A stretch of DNA of 64,000 nt from JADKAV01 sp963769435 (GTDB lineage: Bacteria > Actinomycetota > Actinomycetes > S36-B12 > UBA10799), in assembly GCA_963769435.1 (NCBI GenBank), contig CAVYLN010000002.1, positions 1,612,001-1,676,000 of the forward strand, in the 5' to 3' direction. Below, piece after piece: positions 26,989 through 34,680 of the stretch. Each line of letters starts with the position of its first letter. The stretch's first letter is position 1. Under the pieces are notes generated by a model, which saw only the letters and a program-made list of their open reading frames with translations, did not search any database and was not told where the DNA came from. A program made the translations under genes and the position numbers.

Positions 26989-28722
26989 GTGACCACGCAG
27001 CGACGGTTGGGAGACCGGTACGAACTCGGCGAGACGCTGGGCCGTGGTGGCATGGCAGAGGTCTTCGAGGGCAAGGACCTGCGGCTCAACCGCCGGGTCG
27101 CGGTGAAAGTACTGCGGCCCGACCTCGCACGCGATCCGTCCTTCCAGAGCCGGTTCCGGCGCGAGGCGCAGTCCGCCGCGTCGCTGAACGACCCGAACAT
27201 CGTGGCCGTCTACGACACCGGCGAGGACGTGCTCGACGGCGGTGGTGAACACGTGATGGTCCCCTACATCGTGATGGAGTACGTCGACGGACACACGCTG
27301 CGAGAGTTGATGAGCAGTGGCCGGCGCCTGCTGCCCGAGCGGTCACTGGAGATCATGTCCGGGGTGCTCGGTGCGCTCGACTACTCCCACGCGCACGGCA
27401 TCATCCACCGGGACATCAAACCCGGCAACGTCATGCTCAATCGCAACGGCGACGTCAAGGTCATGGACTTCGGGATCGCTCGCGCGGTGGCCGACGCACA
27501 GGCGACGATGACGCAGGGCAACGCGGTCATGGGCACCGCACAGTACCTTTCGCCCGAGCAGGCTCGCGGTGAGGTGGTCGATGCCCGCTCCGACCTGTAC
27601 TCCGCGGGCTGCCTGTTCTACGAACTGTTGACCGGACGGCCGCCTTTCCAGGGCGAGAGCGCGGTGTCCGTGGCCTATCAGCACGTCAGTGAAAACCCGG
27701 TACCTCCGTCACAACTGGATCCGGCGGTTCCCACCGCTCTGGACGGGATCGTTCTCAAGTCGTTGGCCAAGGACCCCGGCGACCGCTATCAGAGCGCCAA
27801 CGAGTTCCGGGCCGACGTGGAACGGGCGATGGCAGGACTGCCGGTCACCGGGACCATCCCCACCATGCGAGCCACTGTGCCGGCCTCGGCCAACACTGCG
27901 TCACTGGCGCCGGTCGGTGTCGCGGATCCACCATCGGACGGCACGGCCAAACGTAGCCCGTGGGCCTGGTTGGGGGTGACCCTGCTGGTACTGGCGGTTG
28001 CCGCCGGCGCGCTGTTCCTGGGACGAACCCTGTTCGACACCGGCTCCGGGCAGAGGGTGACAGTTCCGGACGTCGTCGGCATGAGTACTGCCGAGGCACA
28101 AAGGGCACTCGAGGCGCAGGGGCTCAAGCTCGGAGCCCAAACCCCGCAGACCTCGAACCAGCCCGAGGACACTGTCCTGGCGCAGGATCCCGAGGCGGAC
28201 ACACAGTTGTCGAGCGGCGAGGCGGTGACCGTCACCGTGTCGGCGGGAAAGCAGCAGACGCAGGTTCCTCCGCTGGAGGGCCTGACGAGCCTGGAGGCGG
28301 TGCGCACCGCCCTCAAGGACGCGAAACTGGAACTCGGCAACGTCCGCGAGGTGGAGTCGAGTCAGCCTGAAGGCCTGGTTCTCAACCAGAGCCCTGACGC
28401 CTTCACCACGGTGGACGTCGGCAGCAAGGTCGACATCGAGGTGTCGACCGGCATCGTGGAGGTCCCGTCCGTGACGGGCTTCACCGAGTCCGCGGCAACC
28501 TCGGCACTTTCGAAGGCCGGACTCGATGTCGCAGTGGTGACCGCCCAGTCCGATCAGCCGGCAGGGATCGTCACCGCGCAGAACCCGTCCGGCGGCACAC
28601 AGGTGAAGAAGGGCACGACAGTCACGATCACGGTCTCCACAGGGACCGGACCCACCCCGACGCCCACCCCGACACCGACCCCGACGCCGACCGAGACTCC
28701 GACCGAAGAGGCCTCGCCGTAG
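26989..28722 (+). CDS. pknB: Transmembrane Ser/Thr kinase PknB with PASTA domains
   Basis: The kinase domain (11-275) keeps all catalytic elements: Gly-loop LGRGGMAEVFEG, Lys40 in VAVKVL, HRD at 140-142, DFG at 160-162, and an activation loop with two Thr (ATMTQGN). A transmembrane helix (327-345) leads to three PASTA repeats (starting near 357, 425 and 491; VTVPDVVGMS, TQVPPLEGLT, VEVPSVTGFT) and a Pro-Thr tail. Mycobacterial PknB has four PASTA domains. PASTA domains sense peptidoglycan fragments or lipid II. The start is the GTG at 26989. No pknA gene lies between pbpA and pknB. Confidence 0.96.
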   Translation: MTTQRRLGDRYELGETLGRGGMAEVFEGKDLRLNRRVAVKVLRPDLARDPSFQSRFRREAQSAASLNDPNIVAVYDTGEDVLDGGGEHVMVPYIVMEYVDGHTLRELMSSGRRLLPERSLEIMSGVLGALDYSHAHGIIHRDIKPGNVMLNRNGDVKVMDFGIARAVADAQATMTQGNAVMGTAQYLSPEQARGEVVDARSDLYSAGCLFYELLTGRPPFQGESAVSVAYQHVSENPVPPSQLDPAVPTALDGIVLKSLAKDPGDRYQSANEFRADVERAMAGLPVTGTIPTMRATVPASANTASLAPVGVADPPSDGTAKRSPWAWLGVTLLVLAVAAGALFLGRTLFDTGSGQRVTVPDVVGMSTAEAQRALEAQGLKLGAQTPQTSNQPEDTVLAQDPEADTQLSSGEAVTVTVSAGKQQTQVPPLEGLTSLEAVRTALKDAKLELGNVREVESSQPEGLVLNQSPDAFTTVDVGSKVDIEVSTGIVEVPSVTGFTESAATSALSKAGLDVAVVTAQSDQPAGIVTAQNPSGGTQVKKGTTVTITVSTGTGPTPTPTPTPTPTPTETPTEEASP

Positions 28723-28727
28723 TCCAC

Positions 28728-28752
28728 ACGCGGTCAGGGGCGAAAACCGCGT
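28728..28752. terminator. Hairpin between convergent pknB and trpG
   Basis: ACGCGGT (28728-28734) and ACCGCGT (28746-28752) are perfectly complementary over 7 bases with an 11-base loop containing AAAA. The position, right after the pknB stop and before the trpG stop on the other strand, fits a shared terminator. There is no strong U-tract. Confidence 0.45.
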
Positions 28753-28764
28753 CCCGGTGATGTG

Positions 28765-29379
28765 CTAGCCGACGACCGGGGAAAGGCCTTCGCTGCGCAG
28801 TACCGCGCCGTCGTCCCCGCAGATCACCAGCCAGTTCGCAAGCATCCGGTGCCCTCCCTCGGTGAGGACGGACTCCGGATGGAACTGCACGCCCTCGACG
28901 GCCAGTTCGCGGTGTCTGAGGCCCATGATGACGCCGGAGTCGGTTTGGGCACTGATCTCCAGAACGTCCGGCACCGTGTCCGGTTCGACTGCCAGGGAGT
29001 GGTAGCGCGTCGCGGTCATCGGGTTGGGCAGACCGGTGAACACCCCCCACCCGTCGTGCTCGACCAGCGAGGTCTTGCCGTGCAACAGTTCGGGTGCTCT
29101 GCTGACCGTCGCACCGTAGACCTCGGCGATCGCCTGGTGGCCGAGGCAGACCCCGAAGATCGGGATGATCCCGGCGTACCGCCTGATGAGGTCCATGCAA
29201 ACGCCCGCTTTGTCGGGGGTTCCCGGGCCCGGCGAAAGCAGGACCCCGCTGTAGTGCGCCACGTCGTCGAGGTCTATCTCGTCGTTACGGCGGACGTCGC
29301 AGGCGACCTGCAACTGTCCGAGGTACTGCACGAGGTTGTAGACGAAGCTGTCGTAGTTGTCGATGACGAGGATCGTCAT
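28765..29379 (-). CDS. trpG: Anthranilate / aminodeoxychorismate synthase glutamine amidotransferase
   Basis: This 204-residue class I glutamine amidotransferase supplies ammonia to the chorismate-using partner (TrpE or PabB). Motifs are VIDNYDSFVYNLVQYLG, LSPGPGTPDKAG, the nucleophile Cys in PIFGVCLGHQAIAEVYG, and the His-Glu pair in VEGVQFHPESVLTEGG. The ATG at 29379 begins at the conserved MTILVIDNYDSF. No partner gene is in the window, so tryptophan versus folate use stays open. The same gene sits beside pknB in mycobacteria. Confidence 0.9.
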   Translation of the reverse strand: MTILVIDNYDSFVYNLVQYLGQLQVACDVRRNDEIDLDDVAHYSGVLLSPGPGTPDKAGVCMDLIRRYAGIIPIFGVCLGHQAIAEVYGATVSRAPELLHGKTSLVEHDGWGVFTGLPNPMTATRYHSLAVEPDTVPDVLEISAQTDSGVIMGLRHRELAVEGVQFHPESVLTEGGHRMLANWLVICGDDGAVLRSEGLSPVVG

Positions 29380-29401
29380 TGAAGGTTCCGTCCCGCGAAC
29401 A

Positions 29402-30130
29402 TCACTGATCCTTCTTCCTCTGCTCGTCATCGGGCAAGACAGTGGCGTCCTCGATCCCCAGGGGGCCCTCGAATCCGGGCAGCGTCGCGGACTCCTGCCG
29501 GGTCTGCTCATAGCCGAGTCCGAAGAACTCCACGGCGGCCTGGAAGCCTCGCAGATAGTCGTCCCTGTCCAGCTCGCGTTCGATCGCGCCCTGGTCCCCG
29601 ACACCGGTGACGACGAACGGCGGGGAGTAGACCCTGCCCTGCAGGATCAGGGTATTGCCCACACACCGCACGGCGCTGGTGTTGATCAGGCGCTGGTCCA
29701 TCACCTGGATTCCCTGGGCCCCCGCGCGCCACATGGCGTTGATGACCGCCTGCAGGTCCTGCTGATGGATCACGAGGTCGTCGGGGTTCGCGTCCTCGTT
29801 CCCCTCCGGACTCGCATCGGTCATGGTCACGGTGACGGCGGGACCTGTGAGCGGCAGCAAGCCGACCGGGGCCGACAGCGCGTCGACGGACTCCCGGGCC
29901 TTCGCGATCGCGCTGCCCTCCTGCTCCTGGGTCAGCGTCTTCACCGAATCCTGCAACTCCGCCAGCCGGGTCTGGCGCTGATCGACGATCGCTGCCCGCC
30001 GACCCACGACGTCCTTGAGTCCCTCGGTGTCACTGCGCAGATCCGTGCCCGCTGCGGTGTTCGCGCTGGCAGCGAAGAGGAAGCCCGCAATCCCGAACAC
30101 GGCTGCGGCCACCACCGCCCACCAACGCAT
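29402..30130 (-). CDS. DUF881 family membrane-anchored protein
   Basis: The protein of about 242 residues has one N-terminal membrane helix (WWAVVAAAVFGIAGFLFAA), a coiled coil (VDQRQTRLAELQDSVKTLTQ) and a DUF881 domain with VGLLPLTGPAVTVTMTD, INAMWRAGAQGIQVMDQRLI and GYEQTRQESATLPGFEG. DUF881 proteins are common next to crgA in actinobacteria and of uncertain function, probably at the cell envelope or division site. The ATG at 30130 follows GGGAG; GTG codons at 30136 and 30142 are alternatives. It is divergent from crgA (39-base gap) and 22 bases from trpG. Confidence 0.85.
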   Translation of the reverse strand: MRWWAVVAAAVFGIAGFLFAASANTAAGTDLRSDTEGLKDVVGRRAAIVDQRQTRLAELQDSVKTLTQEQEGSAIAKARESVDALSAPVGLLPLTGPAVTVTMTDASPEGNEDANPDDLVIHQQDLQAVINAMWRAGAQGIQVMDQRLINTSAVRCVGNTLILQGRVYSPPFVVTGVGDQGAIERELDRDDYLRGFQAAVEFFGLGYEQTRQESATLPGFEGPLGIEDATVLPDDEQRKKDQ

Positions 30131-30169
30131 CTTCACTCCCACAGCCTACGTGGGGGTAAAGTTGCTTTC

Positions 30170-30415
30170 GTGCCTGAATCCCGTTCCCGCCGCAAGGATG
30201 GTCCCCCAGCCGACAAGCGCAAGCCGGTCAAGATCGGCAGTCCGCGCTGGGTCGCCCCCCTGATGGTGACGCTGTTCGTACTGGGCCTGCTGTGGGTATG
30301 CGCGTGGTACATCGCCCCGGACGCCCCAATCCTGAGCGATCTGGGATTCTGGAATCTCGTCGGTGGGTTCGTCCTTATCGGACTGGGATTCATGGTGTCC
30401 ACCAAGTGGAAGTAA
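30170..30415 (+). CDS. crgA: Cell division protein CrgA
   Basis: The 81-residue protein has a basic N-terminus (SRRKDGPPADKRK) and two transmembrane helices (WVAPLMVTLFVLGLLWVCAW and FWNLVGGFVLIGLGFMVS) with the family linker YIAPDAPILSDLG between them. CrgA is a divisome scaffold that interacts with FtsZ and penicillin-binding proteins in actinobacteria. The GTG at 30170 is the only start that gives the full basic N-terminus. Confidence 0.93.
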   Translation: MPESRSRRKDGPPADKRKPVKIGSPRWVAPLMVTLFVLGLLWVCAWYIAPDAPILSDLGFWNLVGGFVLIGLGFMVSTKWK

Positions 30416-30432
30416 TCACACCTCTGTAGTTC

Positions 30433-30461
30433 TCCCCAGCTGGGGACAAACCTGTGGATAA
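30433..30461. promoter_or_regulatory. Perfect palindrome next to a DnaA box outside oriC
   Basis: TCCCCAGCTGGGGA (30433-30446) is a 14-base perfect palindrome. Seven bases later TGTGGATAA (30453-30461), the reverse complement of the DnaA box TTATCCACA, is present without mismatch. This lies just after crgA in a 360-base stretch whose only other content is the HNH remnant. It may titrate DnaA or regulate a neighbour; a single box can also occur by chance. Confidence 0.5.
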
Positions 30462-30480
30462 CTCATCGAGCGTCCTTCGC

Positions 30481-30682
30481 TGGGTTCCCAATGCCTCCCA
30501 CCGCAGATGCCGGGAGTGGGCGTACCCACTGGAAACACGGCGGCACCACCGACCTGGCAAACCTCACCCTCTTGTGCTCCAGATGCCACCACGACCTCCA
30601 CCACGGCCGCTACACCATCACCATGAACCAAGGCGTCCCCCACATCACCCCCACCCGCGCACCACCCCGCCAAACCGCATGA
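30481..30682 (+). pseudogene. C-terminal fragment of an HNH endonuclease (DUF222/13E12 type)
   Basis: The frame reads THWKHGGTTDLANLTLLCSR, CHHDLHHGRYTITM and NQGVPHITPTRAPPRQT to a TGA at 30682. This is the C-terminal end of the HNH nuclease domain in DUF222-type (13E12 repeat) proteins of actinobacteria, which normally exceed 350 residues. Only about 60 codons are present; the part before it has lost the CxxPGC and AHH segments, and no N-terminal domain precedes. It is therefore a remnant, not a working nuclease. Confidence 0.65.
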
Positions 30683-30775
30683 CGGCGGCTCTTGAGTGAA
30701 GGTGCTGAACATCGCGCGTACCCGACAACGCCCGGTCATGATGGTGCCCACAGTGCACAGGGCCGGAGGTGGCAC

Positions 30776-31246
30776 ATGGACTCACCCGAGGAACGCGCTC
30801 GTGCGGCAATCACGGCGATCGGGCTGCCGTTCGAGACGACGAGGCACGGACGCGTTGCCAGCCTTGAGGAAGCCGCCGCGGCTCGGGGGCTCACGCCCGA
30901 CCGGGTACTGAAGTCGATCGTCGTCAGACGTGCCGAGGGCGACTTCCTCTTCGTCCTGGTGCCGGGTGGACGCACGATCAGTTGGCCCGATCTGCGCGCG
31001 CACCTGTCCGTGAAGCGACTTTCCATGCCCAGCGCCGCGGATGCGTTGTCCATAACCGGTTACGAACGCGGCACGATCACACCGTTCGGATCATTGACTC
31101 CGCTGCCCGTGATCGCCGATTCCTCAATCCCTGAGGGACCGGTTTCGATCGGCGGCGGTGCACACGGGGTGGCCTTCACCGTCGACTCCTCCGCCCTCAT
31201 CAAGGCCCTCGTCGCCGAGGTGGCCGATGTGACGCAGGCGGAGTAG
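30776..31246 (+). CDS. YbaK/EbsC-type aminoacyl-tRNA editing protein
   Basis: The 156-residue protein belongs to the YbaK / prolyl-tRNA editing family, which hydrolyses mischarged tRNA (for example Cys-tRNA-Pro) in trans. Visible features are LEEAAAARGLTPDRVLKSIV with the conserved Lys, FLFVLVPGGRTISW, and GYERGTITPFGSL, the family GG/GYxxGxxxPFG-type motif. The ATG at 30776 follows GGAGGTGG; the open frame extends to 30692 without such a site. It is convergent with the thiolase gene (4-base gap). Confidence 0.85.
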   Translation: MDSPEERARAAITAIGLPFETTRHGRVASLEEAAAARGLTPDRVLKSIVVRRAEGDFLFVLVPGGRTISWPDLRAHLSVKRLSMPSAADALSITGYERGTITPFGSLTPLPVIADSSIPEGPVSIGGGAHGVAFTVDSSALIKALVAEVADVTQAE

Positions 31247-31250
31247 TCGC

Positions 31251-32399
31251 CTAGAGCAGCTCCACGATGGTCGCGTTGGCCATCCCGCCGCCCTCACACA
31301 TGGTCTGCAGGCCGTAGCGGATCCCCTTGCGCTGCATCTCGTGGACGAGGGTGGTCATCAGACGGGCCCCGGAGGCCCCGAGCGGGTGCCCGAGTGCGAT
31401 GGCGCCACCGTTGGGGTTGGTGATCTTGGGGTCGGCGCCGGTTTCTGCGAACCACGCCCCCACGACCGACGCGAAGGCCTCGTTGATCTCGATCGCGCCG
31501 ATCTCATCCAGACGCAGCCCGGCGCGCTGCAGCACCTTCTGGGTCGCCGGGATCGGACCGGTGAGCATCATGATCGGGTCGACGCCGGTCACAGCACCGG
31601 TGTGGAAACGCACGATGGGGGTCAGCCCCAGTTCACTGGCCTTCTCACTGGTCATGACCAACAGAGCCGCGGAACCATCCGAGATCTGTGACGCGTTGCC
31701 GGCCGTCACCACACCGCCGTCCTTGAAGGGGGTCGGCAGTCCGGAGAGCTTCTCGACGGTCGATCCGGGACGAATACCCTGGTCCTCCGTGACGCCGTTC
31801 ACGGGCACGATCTCCTCAGCGAACAGACCCTCCTGGCGGGCACGCGCGGCCCGCTCGTGTGATTCGACCGCCATCTCATCGAGCTGCTGGCGGGACAGGT
31901 TCCACTTCTCGGCGATCATCTCGGCGCTCAGACCCTGGTTGACGAGTTTGCCGTCATAGCGGTCGATCATCATCGGTCCGAAGGGGCCGTCTCCGCCCTT
32001 GCCGTTGCTGAACATGGGGATGCGGGACATCGACTCGATACCACCTGCGACGACCACGTCGTAGTGTCCGGCGATCACACCCGCCGCAGCAAAGCTCAGC
32101 GCCTGCTGGGACGAACCACACTGCCTGTCCACGGTGGTACCCGGAACCTCCTCCGGGAACCCCGCCGCCAGCGCGGCGTTGCGGCCGACGTTGAAACCCT
32201 GCTCTCCGACCTGCGAAACACAGCCCCAGATGACGTCCTCGACGATCGCGGGGTCGATACCGGCCCTCTCAACGAGGCCCTGCAGGGCCAGTGCCGACAG
32301 ATCCACGGCGTGAATGCCGGACAGAGCCCCCTTCTCGGGCTTGCCCACCCCGATCGGCGTACGAACAGCGGAAACGATCACAGCATCGCGCGTAGTCAT
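31251..32399 (-). CDS. Acetyl-CoA C-acyltransferase (thiolase)
   Basis: The 382-residue thiolase has the nucleophilic Cys94 in TTVDRQCGSSQQALSFAA, the His in NPNGGAIALGHPLGASGARL, and the C-terminal Cys in QTMCEGGGMANATIVE, so the triad is intact. It condenses or cleaves acyl-CoA in fatty-acid or related degradation; the DRQCGSS form is seen in degradative FadA-type enzymes. The ATG at 32399 begins at MTTRDAVIVSAVRTPIG. An inverted repeat just upstream (32409-32424) suggests repressor control. Confidence 0.9.
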   Translation of the reverse strand: MTTRDAVIVSAVRTPIGVGKPEKGALSGIHAVDLSALALQGLVERAGIDPAIVEDVIWGCVSQVGEQGFNVGRNAALAAGFPEEVPGTTVDRQCGSSQQALSFAAAGVIAGHYDVVVAGGIESMSRIPMFSNGKGGDGPFGPMMIDRYDGKLVNQGLSAEMIAEKWNLSRQQLDEMAVESHERAARARQEGLFAEEIVPVNGVTEDQGIRPGSTVEKLSGLPTPFKDGGVVTAGNASQISDGSAALLVMTSEKASELGLTPIVRFHTGAVTGVDPIMMLTGPIPATQKVLQRAGLRLDEIGAIEINEAFASVVGAWFAETGADPKITNPNGGAIALGHPLGASGARLMTTLVHEMQRKGIRYGLQTMCEGGGMANATIVELL

Positions 32400-32408
32400 G
32401 CCGATTAT

Positions 32409-32424
32409 GTTACTGGCAGGTAAC
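32409..32424. promoter_or_regulatory. Inverted repeat upstream of the thiolase gene (putative operator)
   Basis: GTTAC (32409-32413) and GTAAC (32420-32424) flank TGGCAG, forming a 16-base near palindrome 10 bases before the thiolase start codon. TetR-type regulators of acyl-CoA genes in actinobacteria bind similar TTAC/GTAA dyads. No regulator gene is adjacent, so the binding protein is unknown. Confidence 0.45.
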
Positions 32425-32467
32425 TTATGTTGTCGAGGGTGTCCGCGAACCTCCCGGCCCACGATGA

Positions 32468-33313
32468 TCAGCCGATGGGGATCATCTGCTGGATCTGGTC
32501 GGCGCGCCAGATCCCTGCGGCGGCGAGGACGAGCACGATTCCCGTGAGACCCACCACCTGCACCAGTGTCTGCTGACCCCCCTTGGGCGCCTTGGAGAAG
32601 ACGAACGCCACAGCCGCACCGGTGACAAGTCCGCCGAGGTGAGCCCTCCAGTCGATCCCAGGCGCGATGAAGCCGATCACCACGTTGATCCCGATCAGCA
32701 CCAGGACCTGCGTCACGTCGGCGCGCAGGTGTCGTCCAGCCACCACCAGCGCGCCCATCAGCCCGAAGATGGCGCCACTGGCACCCACCGACACCGTGTT
32801 GATGGCCGAGAACGTGAAGGAGGCGACCGCCCCGCCGAGTCCGGCGATGAGAAAGAGTGCGAGGAACCGAGTGTGTCCCAGCAGTCGCTCAAGGGGCGGC
32901 CCGAGCACATACAGCACGTACATGTTGAACGCCAGGTGTAGCCAACTGCCGTGCAGGAACACCGAGGTCAACAGTCGGAACCACTCGTCGTTGACCGCCA
33001 CCGCCGCCGGCCACATCCCCCATCGCCCGGCGACCTCGTTGATCCCGGCGAGAAACTCGACGACGAAGATCGCGACGCAGATGCCTATCAGGGTCACAGT
33101 GACCGAACTCGATGTGGTCAGCCGACCACCGAAGACGGTTCGCGGTTCCCTGACCTCCGCCTGTCCCGCGGCCACGCATTCGGGGCACTGGAATCCCACG
33201 GCCGCCGGCACCATGCACTCGGGACAGATGGGCCGGTCACAGCGAGTGCAGCGGATCCAAGTGGGCTTGTCGGGGTGCCGGTAGCAGACCGGTGCCGGCT
33301 CAGGAGTGCTCAC
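32468..33313 (-). CDS. Rhomboid-family intramembrane serine protease with zinc-finger N-terminus
   Basis: The 281-residue protein begins with a B-box-like Cys/His cluster (CYRHPDKPTWIRCTRC, CPEC, CPEC), then six membrane helices. The catalytic Ser is in VGASGAIFGLMGAL and the catalytic His in WRAHLGGLVTGAAVAF; HGSWLHLAFNMYVL is the conserved first-loop segment. Rhomboids cleave membrane proteins within the bilayer. The GTG start at 33313 overlaps the stop of the upstream cyclophilin gene (GTGA), so the two are coupled. The substrate is unknown. Confidence 0.92.
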   Translation of the reverse strand: MSTPEPAPVCYRHPDKPTWIRCTRCDRPICPECMVPAAVGFQCPECVAAGQAEVREPRTVFGGRLTTSSSVTVTLIGICVAIFVVEFLAGINEVAGRWGMWPAAVAVNDEWFRLLTSVFLHGSWLHLAFNMYVLYVLGPPLERLLGHTRFLALFLIAGLGGAVASFTFSAINTVSVGASGAIFGLMGALVVAGRHLRADVTQVLVLIGINVVIGFIAPGIDWRAHLGGLVTGAAVAFVFSKAPKGGQQTLVQVVGLTGIVLVLAAAGIWRADQIQQMIPIG

Positions 33314-33828
33314 TTACTGTCGAGGATCTCAACCGACTCGATCACGACGTCGTCGACCGGCTTGTCCATCCGACCGGTCGGCGTGGTGGCGATGGCATCG
33401 ACCACGTCCCGGCTGGCCTGATCGGCGACCTCACCGAAGATCGTGTGCTTGAAGTTCAGATGCGGGGTCTTGCCCACGGTGATGAAGAACTGGGAGCCGT
33501 TGGTCCCGGGCCCGGCGTTGGCCATCGCCAGCAGGTAGGGACGGTCGAACTGCAGCTCGGGGTGGAACTCGTCGGCGAACCGGTAGCCAGGACCCCCGGT
33601 TCCGGTTCCCAGCGGACACCCCCCTTGGATCATGAAGCCGCTGATCACCCGGTGGAACGTGACGCCGTCGTACAGCGGACCAGTGCCGGGCTTGCCCGTC
33701 TTCGGGTCGATCCATTCGCGCGACCCGTCGGAGAGGCCCACGAAATTGGCCACTGTCTTGGGTGCCTGGTTGTCGAAGAGGTTCATTCGGATGTCACCAC
33801 GATTGGTGTGCAGAACGGCTTGTGTCAT
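33310..33828 (-). CDS. Peptidyl-prolyl cis-trans isomerase (cyclophilin type)
   Basis: The 172-residue cyclophilin shows PKTVANFVGLSDG, DGVTFHRVISGFMIQGGCPL (the FHRxxxxFMxQGG core), LAMANAGPGTNGSQFFIT and HLNFKHTIFGEV. It has no signal peptide, so it is a cytoplasmic folding helper like mycobacterial PpiA, which also lies near the origin. It is the first gene of a two-gene unit with the rhomboid protease. Confidence 0.93.
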   Translation of the reverse strand: MTQAVLHTNRGDIRMNLFDNQAPKTVANFVGLSDGSREWIDPKTGKPGTGPLYDGVTFHRVISGFMIQGGCPLGTGTGGPGYRFADEFHPELQFDRPYLLAMANAGPGTNGSQFFITVGKTPHLNFKHTIFGEVADQASRDVVDAIATTPTGRMDKPVDDVVIESVEILDSK

Positions 33829-33840
33829 AGGCCGATCCTG

Positions 33841-34494
33841 TCACAGGTGTTTGGTTGCTTCACGCGCAGACAGGGGTGCCAGATCGTGGCCGACCACGAA
33901 GTCAGCCACCCATGCTGGATCGCTGTACGCATAGTCCCGTAGGGCCCATCCGATGGCTTTCGTGATCCAGAACGTGCGATCGCCAAGGTTCACCTCGATC
34001 GCGTCAGCGAGAAGATCGCGGTCGGTCGTGCGACCCCTGCCGCCCACCTGGCAGATGATGGCAGCGCGCCTGATCCAGATGTTCTCGTCACGTGCCCAGG
34101 CCCGCACGTCCAGGTCGTCCCGGAGGGGTCCGACCAGTTTCGTCGCGGTCTCGTCCACCAGATCCCACCAAGCGCCGGTTGTGATGAGGTGACGCAGCAA
34201 GGGTTCATCCGCAGACGTCAGCATCCGCCGATACTTGGGCACCCTGAGCAGCGCCAGCGCGGCGTAGCGCTCCTCGCGGTACTCAGCGCCGTCCCACAGT
34301 CTGGTGGCCGCCTCGACCAGTGCGTCGTGGTCGAGATCCGAGTCTGCGAAGACCGGGCGCAGCGCCTTGGTGCGGCTCCCTTTCTGAATTCCCAAGAACG
34401 GCATCTCAGACTTCATGTAGGCCTGCATTGCACCGGCCTTCTCGGGATCCGCGCTGGCCCTCAGCGCCTCACGGACACCGTCGACGAGGTCCAT
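33841..34494 (-). CDS. DNA alkylation repair protein (AlkD-like HEAT-repeat family)
   Basis: The 217-residue protein is all-helical and matches the AlkD-like DNA glycosylase family: MKSEMPFLGIQKGSRTKALR, LWDGAEYREERYAALALL, WWDLVDETATKLVG, WIRRAAIICQVGG and FWITKAIGWALRDYAYSDP. AlkD homologues remove positively charged alkylated bases such as 3- and 7-methylpurines. The ATG at 34494 gives the full-length family size. It ends 12 bases before the cyclophilin start. Individual catalytic residues were not verified. Confidence 0.85.
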   Translation of the reverse strand: MDLVDGVREALRASADPEKAGAMQAYMKSEMPFLGIQKGSRTKALRPVFADSDLDHDALVEAATRLWDGAEYREERYAALALLRVPKYRRMLTSADEPLLRHLITTGAWWDLVDETATKLVGPLRDDLDVRAWARDENIWIRRAAIICQVGGRGRTTDRDLLADAIEVNLGDRTFWITKAIGWALRDYAYSDPAWVADFVVGHDLAPLSAREATKHL

Positions 34495-34529
34495 GACCGC
34501 AGGCTAGCGGCCGGTCCCCGCCCGGGCCA

Positions 34530-34668
34530 CGCACGAACTGGTTGGCGATGACCTCCAGCACGCGCTTCTCAACCACTTCGTGCGGTATCGGCGACCATTT
34601 CGTACTTTTTGTGCGGTTTGCGACGCAACAACTGGTTGGGGACGGGTGGCGCTCAACCAGTTCGTGCG
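34530..34668. repeat. Two consecutive imperfect palindromes built from one 15-base motif
   Basis: CGCACGAACTGGTTG (34530-34544) is followed by its near reverse complement CAACCACTTCGTGCG (34570-34584, one mismatch). Further on comes a diverged GCAACAACTGGTTG (about 34625-34638) and then the exact reverse complement CAACCAGTTCGTGCG (34654-34668). The four copies alternate in orientation, as in REP or BIME elements, and fill most of the spacer between the AlkD-like gene and the gene at 34681. A short A/T-rich stretch lies between the two units. Confidence 0.75.
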
Positions 34669-34680
34669 TTGCCGGGGACT

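Noticed and set aside
28650..28700. A short tandem array that could be a CRISPR or regulatory repeat
   Set aside because: It encodes the Pro-Thr tail of PknB in frame and has no spacers.
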